A stretch of 10,401 bases of DNA from CAVOBC01 sp963693635 (lineage in GTDB: Bacteria > Pseudomonadota > Gammaproteobacteria > Pseudomonadales > Azotimanducaceae), in NCBI GenBank assembly GCA_963693635.1, contig CAVOBC010000150.1, positions 1-10,401 of the forward strand, written 5' to 3'. Below are positions 5,838 through 10,401 of this stretch, piece after piece (the first letter of the stretch is position 1; the number at the start of each line of letters is the position of its first letter). Position numbers and translations under genes: made by a program. The notes under the pieces were generated by a model. It made no database searches. It was not told where the DNA came from and saw nothing but the letters and a program-made list of their open reading frames with translations.

Positions 5838-5917
5838 GCGTCAGCAGCGTTGAGCCTGTTGCCCCGGGGATTCGGTTCCCGCAGAACCCCCCGAAAACGA
5901 GCCCGTTCTTGTCCTAA

Positions 5918-5936
5918 AATTGTCATCCTGACAATT
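5918..5936. promoter_or_regulatory. Perfect palindrome, candidate repressor operator
   Basis: AATTGTCA (5918-5925) and TGACAATT (5929-5936) are exact inverted copies separated by TCC. The half-site resembles the TTGTC/GACAA type bound by some GntR-family (FadR-like) regulators, though their usual spacing is shorter. It lies about 205 bases upstream of the MoaD-like ATG. It could also simply be an RNA hairpin of a repeat element. No regulator gene is visible in the window. Confidence 0.45.
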
Positions 5937-5975
5937 CTTGGGAGTCCGTTTGCAAGCAACCTCGCGTGTTTTGCA

Positions 5976-6005
5976 GAGACGAGGCTTGAAGAGACGAGGC
6001 CTGAA
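5976..6005. repeat. 15-bp tandem duplication
   Basis: GAGACGAGGCTTGAA (5976-5990) is followed directly by GAGACGAGGCCTGAA (5991-6005), differing at one base. It is a simple two-copy duplication in noncoding sequence. Confidence 0.8.
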
Positions 6006-6012
6006 GAAGATG

Positions 6013-6066
6013 GCGGTGCATCCCTGCACCGCATGCGAGTGCCCGCCCTAGAAACAAGTTCTGGGG
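6013..6066. repeat. Paired hairpins, possible REP-like element
   Basis: GCGGTGCA (6013-6020) and TGCACCGC (6025-6032) form a perfect 8-bp stem around TCCC. Thirteen bases later CCCTAGAA (6046-6053) pairs with TTCTGGGG (6059-6066) with one G-T pair around ACAAG. The sequence TTCTGGGGACAG at 6059-6070 resembles REP-type repeats I recall beside IS200-like (RAYT) transposases; that link is from memory. The second hairpin sits seven bases from the molybdopterin-subunit stop, so it may also protect that mRNA end. Confidence 0.4.
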
Positions 6067-6073
6067 ACAGGAA

Positions 6074-8317
6074 CTAGCTGGCGTCTTCGATCGCTTTTAG
6101 AATGCGAGGAGGCGACATCGGCACGTGGGTCATGCGTACGCCTGCCGCGTTGGACACGGCATTGCCGATCGCAGCGAGCGGTGGCACGATCGAGGTCTCG
6201 CCAACGCCGCGCACACCGTAGGGGTGGTTGGGATTGGGGATCTCAAGAATCTGCGTGTCGATGAACGGCAGGTCGGAGCATACCGGGATCCGGTAGTCGA
6301 GGAACCCTGCGTTCTGCAGAGTACCGTCGTCACCGTAGATGTACTCCTCGTTCAGTGCCCAGCCGATGCCTTGTGCAGCACCACCCTGGAACTGGCCTTC
6401 CACGTAGTCGGGGTGGATCGCCTTGCCGGCATCCTGAATCACCGTGTAACGGATGACGCGTGTCGAGCCCGTCTCCGGATCCACTTCCACGTCGCAGATG
6501 TGGCTGGCGAACGAAACGCCTGCGCCATCGGCAACCACCTCGTTGTGCCCGGCAATCGGGCCGCCCGTGTTTGGCGACTTGGCGGCGATTTCTTTGAGCG
6601 ACAGCGGCGTCAGGTTGCTGTGCTGATCGCCCACTGGACTCGCTTCACCGTCTTCCCACGCAACTTCTTCGACCGGGATGTCCCACATCTTCGCGGCGCG
6701 CTCTTTCAACACCTCAATGGTGTTGCGTGCTGCAAAGATGGTTGCCATGCCCGATGAGAAAGTGCCACGAGAACCTTCGGTCATGTCGTTGTGACCGAGC
6801 GATGTGGTGTCGGCAACGCTCGCCTTAATGGTCTCGTACGCTACGCCGAGTTCTTCCGCTGCGATCAACGACAATGAGGCCCGGGAGCCGCCGACGTCCA
6901 CGGTGCCGACGGTCAGCGTGATGCTGCCGTCGATGCCGATATTGATGTCAGTACAGGTCTGGCCGCCGAAGTTAAACCAGAAGCCGCAGGCCATGCCGCG
7001 TCCCTGATTCTTGCCGAGAGGTGCCTTCATGTGGGCGTGGTTCTTGGCCGCGTCAAGCGTTGGCCCAATGCCAATCGGTCCATAGGTTGGGCCATAGGAA
7101 GCACGTGTGCCTTCCTTTGCGGCGTTCTTGATTCGAAAGTCAACCGCGTCCATGCCGATCTCAGCGGCAACGAGATCCATCGTGCTCTCAACCCCAAAGG
7201 CCGCCATCGGCGCAGAGGGTGCGCGATAAGCCGCGACCTTGGGCCGGTTGACGATGACGTCGTAGCCGACGGTCTTGACGTTGGCAAGGTCATAGCAGGC
7301 GAATGAAGTCATCGCGCCAAGCATGCCCCAGGTTGCCTGGAAGGCGCCGTTTTGGTAACGGAGTGCGGCGTAGGCAGCTGTGATCGTGCCGTCTTTTTTG
7401 GCACCAATCTTAACGTCGACCGACGTAGAGCAGGTCGGCCCGGTGGCGCGGAAGACCTCGTCGCGGGTCATGACGAGCTTGACCGGGCGGTTGCACTTGC
7501 GCGACATGGCAAGTGCAAGTGGCTCGGCCCAAACGTGGGTTTTGCCGCCAAAACCCCCGCCGATTTCAGATGCGGTCACCTTGAGCTTGGCAATGTCGAG
7601 TCCGAGCAGTGCTGCGCAGATGTTGCGGAACACAAAGTGTCCCTGGGTGGTCACCCACATTTCACCGGATCCATCGGGACCGAGACTTGCCAGGCAGGCA
7701 TGGGGCTCGATGTAACCCTGGTGGGTCTGTTCTGTCTTGTAGCTCTTCTCAACGATCACGTCCGCCTCGGCGAAGCCGGCGTCAATGTCGCCGTGGCCGA
7801 ACTCGGAAACGCGGGAGACGTTGGTCGGCTCCTTTGTTTCGCGGTCGAGAACCGTGGGCTGCACGATCGGTGCGCCTGGCTGCATTGCGGCGTCCACATC
7901 GGTGACGTGCGGCAGCAATTCGTAGTCGACCTTGATCAGTTTGAGTGCCTTGCGGGCAGTCTGGTTGTCGATGGCAGCGACTGCGGCGACCGCGTGGCCG
8001 TCGTACAGTGCGCGACCGCGTGCCATGCAGTTCTCAAGGATGTCCATCATCCCCTTGTTGGTTTCGTTCTCTGGCAGGTCGTCTGCCGTTAGAACTGCCT
8101 TGACCCCGGGGAGCGCTTCTGCGGCGCTGGTATCAATGCTCTTGATCGTTGCATGCGCATGGGGCGAACGCAGGACGAGGCCAACGAGTTGTCCGGGTGC
8201 GAAGGCGTCTGCGCCGTAGCGAGCGCGACCTGTCACCTTGTCGACGCCGTCCGGTCGGTTGACCCGCGTGCCGACAACTTTGAATGCCTGATCTGTAAAG
8301 CTTGTGTCGTGTTGCAT
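6074..8317 (-). CDS. Xanthine dehydrogenase-family molybdopterin-binding subunit
   Basis: The 747-residue large subunit of a molybdenum hydroxylase, which inserts an oxygen from water into an aldehyde or N-heterocycle. The N-terminal aldehyde oxidase/xanthine dehydrogenase a/b-hammerhead domain covers about residues 22-140 (DGVDKVTGRARYGAD near its start); the Mo-binding domains follow. GGGFGGK (253-259), AYRAPSAPMAAFG (363-375), GQFQGGAAQG (641-650) and GVRGVGETS (701-709) are visible. E707 is the expected catalytic base. The loop that usually reads GQG before the helix is GGSRAS here (476-481). No Cys occurs at the AYRAPS site, so this is not a form I CO dehydrogenase. ATG 8317 has AGGA about nine bases upstream and follows the 2Fe-2S gene by 29 bases. 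Length fits the family. The substrate is unknown. Confidence 0.92.
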   Translation of the reverse strand: MQHDTSFTDQAFKVVGTRVNRPDGVDKVTGRARYGADAFAPGQLVGLVLRSPHAHATIKSIDTSAAEALPGVKAVLTADDLPENETNKGMMDILENCMARGRALYDGHAVAAVAAIDNQTARKALKLIKVDYELLPHVTDVDAAMQPGAPIVQPTVLDRETKEPTNVSRVSEFGHGDIDAGFAEADVIVEKSYKTEQTHQGYIEPHACLASLGPDGSGEMWVTTQGHFVFRNICAALLGLDIAKLKVTASEIGGGFGGKTHVWAEPLALAMSRKCNRPVKLVMTRDEVFRATGPTCSTSVDVKIGAKKDGTITAAYAALRYQNGAFQATWGMLGAMTSFACYDLANVKTVGYDVIVNRPKVAAYRAPSAPMAAFGVESTMDLVAAEIGMDAVDFRIKNAAKEGTRASYGPTYGPIGIGPTLDAAKNHAHMKAPLGKNQGRGMACGFWFNFGGQTCTDINIGIDGSITLTVGTVDVGGSRASLSLIAAEELGVAYETIKASVADTTSLGHNDMTEGSRGTFSSGMATIFAARNTIEVLKERAAKMWDIPVEEVAWEDGEASPVGDQHSNLTPLSLKEIAAKSPNTGGPIAGHNEVVADGAGVSFASHICDVEVDPETGSTRVIRYTVIQDAGKAIHPDYVEGQFQGGAAQGIGWALNEEYIYGDDGTLQNAGFLDYRIPVCSDLPFIDTQILEIPNPNHPYGVRGVGETSIVPPLAAIGNAVSNAAGVRMTHVPMSPPRILKAIEDAS

Positions 8318-8346
8318 ATCAGATTCCTGTTTGTGGGTCGGTGGCG

Positions 8347-8817
8347 TTAGCCGCGCATCTCAGCGGCGGCTGCTTGTACCGCACGAACGATCTTGTCATA
8401 GCCGGTGCAGCGGCAAAGGTTGCCAGCGAGCGCGTACCGAATCTCCTGCTCGTCGGGGTCCGGGTTACGCGTCAGCAGGGCGTTCGCTGCCACCAGAAAG
8501 CCCGGTGTGCAGACACCGCACTGCAAGGCGGCGTGTTCGATGAACTGCTCCTGCAGCGGATGCAGGTTGCTGCCATCGGATAGGCCTTCGACGGTGCCGA
8601 CCTCGCGTCCATTGGCTTCGACACCAAGGACGAGGCACGAGCAGATCAACCGGCCGTCGAGCGTGATGCTGCAGGCACCGCAGTCGCCAGTGCCGCAACC
8701 TTCTTTGACGCCGGTCAGGCCGGCGCGATTGCGCAGGGAATCCAGCAGCGTTTCGTCCTCAGGACAGGCGAACTCGACCGGGTCGCCGTTAACAGTCGTT
8801 GAAACAAGTACGGCCAT
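8347..8817 (-). CDS. 2Fe-2S subunit of the molybdenum hydroxylase
   Basis: The 156-residue small iron-sulfur subunit, which passes electrons from the molybdenum site to the FAD subunit. The N-terminal plant-ferredoxin-type domain has C41, C46, C49 and C61 (in KEGCGTGDCGACS and LICSC). The C-terminal helical domain has C100, C103, C135 and C137 (QCGVCTPG and NLCRCTGY), so both [2Fe-2S] clusters are complete. Length is typical for CoxS/XdhC-type subunits. Its ATG (8817-8815) shares one base with the TGA of the FAD-subunit gene, which implies translational coupling. No twin-arginine signal is present at the N-terminus, so the enzyme is probably cytoplasmic, unlike periplasmic PaoABC-type enzymes. 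It is the middle gene of the three-gene operon. Confidence 0.95.
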   Translation of the reverse strand: MAVLVSTTVNGDPVEFACPEDETLLDSLRNRAGLTGVKEGCGTGDCGACSITLDGRLICSCLVLGVEANGREVGTVEGLSDGSNLHPLQEQFIEHAALQCGVCTPGFLVAANALLTRNPDPDEQEIRYALAGNLCRCTGYDKIVRAVQAAAAEMRG

Positions 8818-9674
8818 CAGGCACCTCCAGCGCGTTCAAATGCGATCAGCGCAGCACGCTTGGCGAGTACTCCGGCGACCTTGGTTCGATATTCAATCGT
8901 GCCCCGCTTATCATCGATGGGATTGCAAGCAGCAGAGCAAGCGGCGGCGAGGGCCGCCAGCGCCGCATCGTCGAGTTTGCTGCCGACGATTGCTGCTGCG
9001 CCATCAGGGACCAGCACCGCAGTCGGCGCGACGGCTCCTAGGCAGACGCGGGCAGATGTGATCGTGCCGCCGTCAACCGTCAGGTTGATGCCGGCGCTGA
9101 CAACTGCGATGTCCATCTCCGTGCGGGGGATGAAGCGAAGGTAAGCGTCGCCGCCACCCGCGCCACGTGCGGGCAAGGTGATTGCCTCGATGACCTCGCC
9201 TTTGGCCAGTGAAAGCTGGCCGGGACCTGTAACGATGTCCTGGACCGGGGCCGTACGTGAGCCGGCTGGCCCCACGATTTGCACCTCGGCGCTGGCTGCG
9301 ATCATCGCCGGGACGCTATCTGCGGCCGGCGAGCCGTTGCAAAGATTGCCTGCCATCGTTGCCCGGCCCTGGATCTGATCTGAACCGATCAGATTGGTTG
9401 CCTCAACCACCCCTGGCCAGAGCGACTTGAGTGCGTCGCTCTCGTTCATCTCAGCGCCAGAAACCGCAGCGCCGATACGGCAACCCGAGTCGCTTGTTTC
9501 GATCCCCTGCATCGAGGGAATCCGCTTGATGTCGACAACCAGGTCCGGTTCGGTCATGCCAGCTTTCATACGGACCAGTAGGTCGGTGCCGCCAGCCAGG
9601 ACGTGGGCGCTGCCCGATTCCCCGGCAAGGAGGGCTGCAGCCTCCTGCGTTGTTGTTGGTGATTCAAATCTCAT
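8817..9674 (-). CDS. FAD-binding subunit of the molybdenum hydroxylase
   Basis: The 285-residue medium subunit (CoxM/XdhB-type), which carries FAD and hands electrons to the acceptor. AGGTDLLVRMKAG (27-39) is the first FAD-binding loop and TMAGNLCNGSPAADSVPA (106-123) the second, matching the usual T-x-GGN-x-x-x-x-SP-x-AD pattern. The CO-dehydrogenase flavoprotein C-terminal domain starts at about residue 180 (DAYLRFIPRTEMDIAVVSAGI). No extra Cys-rich 4Fe-4S loop like that of 4-hydroxybenzoyl-CoA reductase is apparent. ATG 9674 has GAAAGGG about 11-13 bases upstream. It is the first gene of the operon; a possible -10 element lies 33 bases upstream. The order FAD, 2Fe-2S, Mo subunit is that of cox-type clusters. 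Confidence 0.93.
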   Translation of the reverse strand: MRFESPTTTQEAAALLAGESGSAHVLAGGTDLLVRMKAGMTEPDLVVDIKRIPSMQGIETSDSGCRIGAAVSGAEMNESDALKSLWPGVVEATNLIGSDQIQGRATMAGNLCNGSPAADSVPAMIAASAEVQIVGPAGSRTAPVQDIVTGPGQLSLAKGEVIEAITLPARGAGGGDAYLRFIPRTEMDIAVVSAGINLTVDGGTITSARVCLGAVAPTAVLVPDGAAAIVGSKLDDAALAALAAACSAACNPIDDKRGTIEYRTKVAGVLAKRAALIAFERAGGA

Positions 9675-9937
9675 TGTTTTGTCTGCCCTTTCAAGATTGC
9701 GAACAGATAATACATAAGGTGCAGGGGTTTGTGCTGAACTTTTTCACAAGGCACTACTGACGGCGCTGCCGTGGGTCGTCGGGCTGGTCCTCATCTGGCA
9801 ATTGCCTGCGGTCAATTGGGCGCCGGTTTCAGTCCAAACCGCGCGCGCCGGGCTTGTGCTTAAAGGACACCAAAACGCGAGACAAGGGGGGTGAGGTCTA
9901 CCTATCGGTCCGGTCAGCGAAGGCGGCAGTTGGCTGT
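9675..9937. other. Spacer between epimerase and molybdenum hydroxylase operon
   Basis: These 263 bases hold the tentative -10 element near 9707. On the plus strand, a hydrophobic open stretch runs at about 9751-9894, reading ALLTALPWVVGLVLIWQL and ending at TGA 9892-9894, without a usable start codon. It may be a chance reading or the remnant of a membrane protein. No clear terminator for the epimerase gene is seen. Confidence 0.45.
9707..9712 (-). promoter_or_regulatory. Possible -10 element of the molybdenum hydroxylase operon
   Basis: On the minus strand TATTAT (9712-9707), preceded by TATG, lies 33 bases before the FAD-subunit ATG in a short AT-rich patch that stands out from the GC-rich surroundings. 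No good -35 hexamer is seen at the right spacing, so the site is tentative. Confidence 0.3.
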
Positions 9938-10401
9938 TCAGGCGGCAGGTTCAGTCAGGAAGGGCTGACCCTGTGGCCACGTGTCCTGCGGTTCGAAACC
10001 GATGACCTCTGTCGTTTGGCTGAGATCGATTCGTCGCTTGCCTTTCGGCTGACTGGTCGCGAAGAAGATCTCGAACTGGCCGTCAGACATCTCCGCTTCA
10101 ATACAGGCCCGGAAGAATCTGCCAGCATCCGTGTGACTGAGGTAAACATCGGTGCCGATGGGGCTCGCCCGCAACTCCTGGGCGTGCGGTAGTGAACGCG
10201 GCAACCAGCCGAGCCGGGCAGCTATAACCTGCATGCCGTGAACTCGGGCATACATGTCGCCGAGGTCCTCGGCCCACAGCTTGGTCAGTGCGTAATGATT
10301 AACAACACGCGGCCCGTCTTCAAGTCGTATTGTCTTGGCAAACGAGTGGCCCGAGACGACCTGCACCGAGCTCGTCAGCACCAGTCGCGGGACGTTTTGG
10401 A
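9938..10401 (-). CDS. NAD-dependent epimerase/dehydratase, C-terminal part
   Basis: The last 154 or so residues of an extended short-chain dehydrogenase/reductase that runs past the right edge; the Rossmann glycine motif lies outside the window. NVPRLVLTSSVQVVSG is the beta-strand leading to the catalytic serine. HYALTKLWAED contains the Tyr-x-x-x-Lys pair. ARLGWLPRS and YLSHTDAGRFFRACIEA are typical of NAD-dependent sugar epimerases and uronate dehydrogenase-like enzymes. The C-terminus has IGFEPQDTWPQG, which closes many uronate dehydrogenase relatives. Substrate is uncertain, probably a nucleotide sugar or sugar acid. It ends 263 bases upstream of the FAD-subunit gene on the same strand and is probably a separate transcription unit. 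Confidence 0.87.
   Translation of the reverse strand, partial: QNVPRLVLTSSVQVVSGHSFAKTIRLEDGPRVVNHYALTKLWAEDLGDMYARVHGMQVIAARLGWLPRSLPHAQELRASPIGTDVYLSHTDAGRFFRACIEAEMSDGQFEIFFATSQPKGKRRIDLSQTTEVIGFEPQDTWPQGQPFLTEPAA

Larger units (their letters stand above)
5715..6073. other. Hairpin-rich intergenic region between molybdopterin-subunit and MoaD-like genes
   Basis: No gene is recognised in these 359 bases. They hold, from right to left on the minus strand: a hairpin touching the molybdopterin-subunit stop (6046-6066), a perfect hairpin (6013-6032), a 15-bp tandem duplication (5976-6005), an operator-like palindrome (5918-5936) and a long two-part hairpin (5797-5837). The density of dyads suggests a repetitive extragenic element mixed with regulatory sequence for the MoaD-like gene. 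Confidence 0.6.

Noticed and set aside
5754..6077. 107-codon plus-strand open frame
   Set aside because: It runs through the hairpin-rich noncoding region and the end of the molybdopterin-subunit gene, lacks an RBS, and has low-complexity Arg/Glu content.
7199..7231. CO dehydrogenase (CoxL) identity for the molybdopterin subunit
   Set aside because: The form I CO dehydrogenase active loop contains a Cys (AYRCSFR type); here it reads AYRAPSAP.
7352..8092. Long open frame of 246 codons on the plus strand
   Set aside because: It is antisense to the molybdopterin-subunit gene, whose family motifs are unmistakable; its protein shows no recognisable domain.

Overview
The window looks like chromosomal DNA of a GC-rich Gram-negative bacterium, most likely a free-living member of the Pseudomonadota. 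Reasons: lipobox signal peptides, a class II cytochrome c, HupE/UreJ and molybdenum-hydroxylase genes, and tight overlapping operons. The genus cannot be read from the sequence. All family names are recognised from memory of motifs; no search was run.

Left part (1-3251, plus strand): the tail of an unrecognised gene, then a compact run of envelope genes: a four-helix membrane protein resembling DUF6644, a 41-residue membrane peptide, a lipoprotein-type class II cytochrome c, a HupE/UreJ-family transporter whose GTG start overlaps the cytochrome stop, a 'transmembrane anchor' protein of a type I recall next to metal-efflux genes, and a lipoprotein with an antibiotic-biosynthesis-monooxygenase (ABM) domain. 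A 13-bp sequence repeated three times sits just before the cytochrome ribosome-binding site. I infer a periplasmic redox/metal-handling module; it is the best candidate for an undescribed system here.

Middle (3252-6073): the convergent gap holds a decayed C-terminal piece of a PQQ-dependent dehydrogenase with a frameshift, and a long hairpin likely to end transcription. On the minus strand follow a sulfatase gene broken by one in-frame TAA at codon 126 and a MoaD/ThiS sulfur-carrier gene. Between the MoaD gene and the next operon lie about 360 bases rich in inverted repeats, including a perfect operator-like palindrome.

Right part (6074-9674, minus strand): a three-gene xanthine dehydrogenase-family operon in the order FAD subunit, 2Fe-2S subunit, molybdopterin subunit. 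The first two genes overlap by one base and the third follows after 29 bases. The three proteins should form one molybdenum hydroxylase; its substrate cannot be read from the sequence. The downstream MoaD-like protein may serve its cofactor supply. At the right edge (9938-10401, minus strand) lies the C-terminal part of an NAD-dependent epimerase/dehydratase that runs out of the window.
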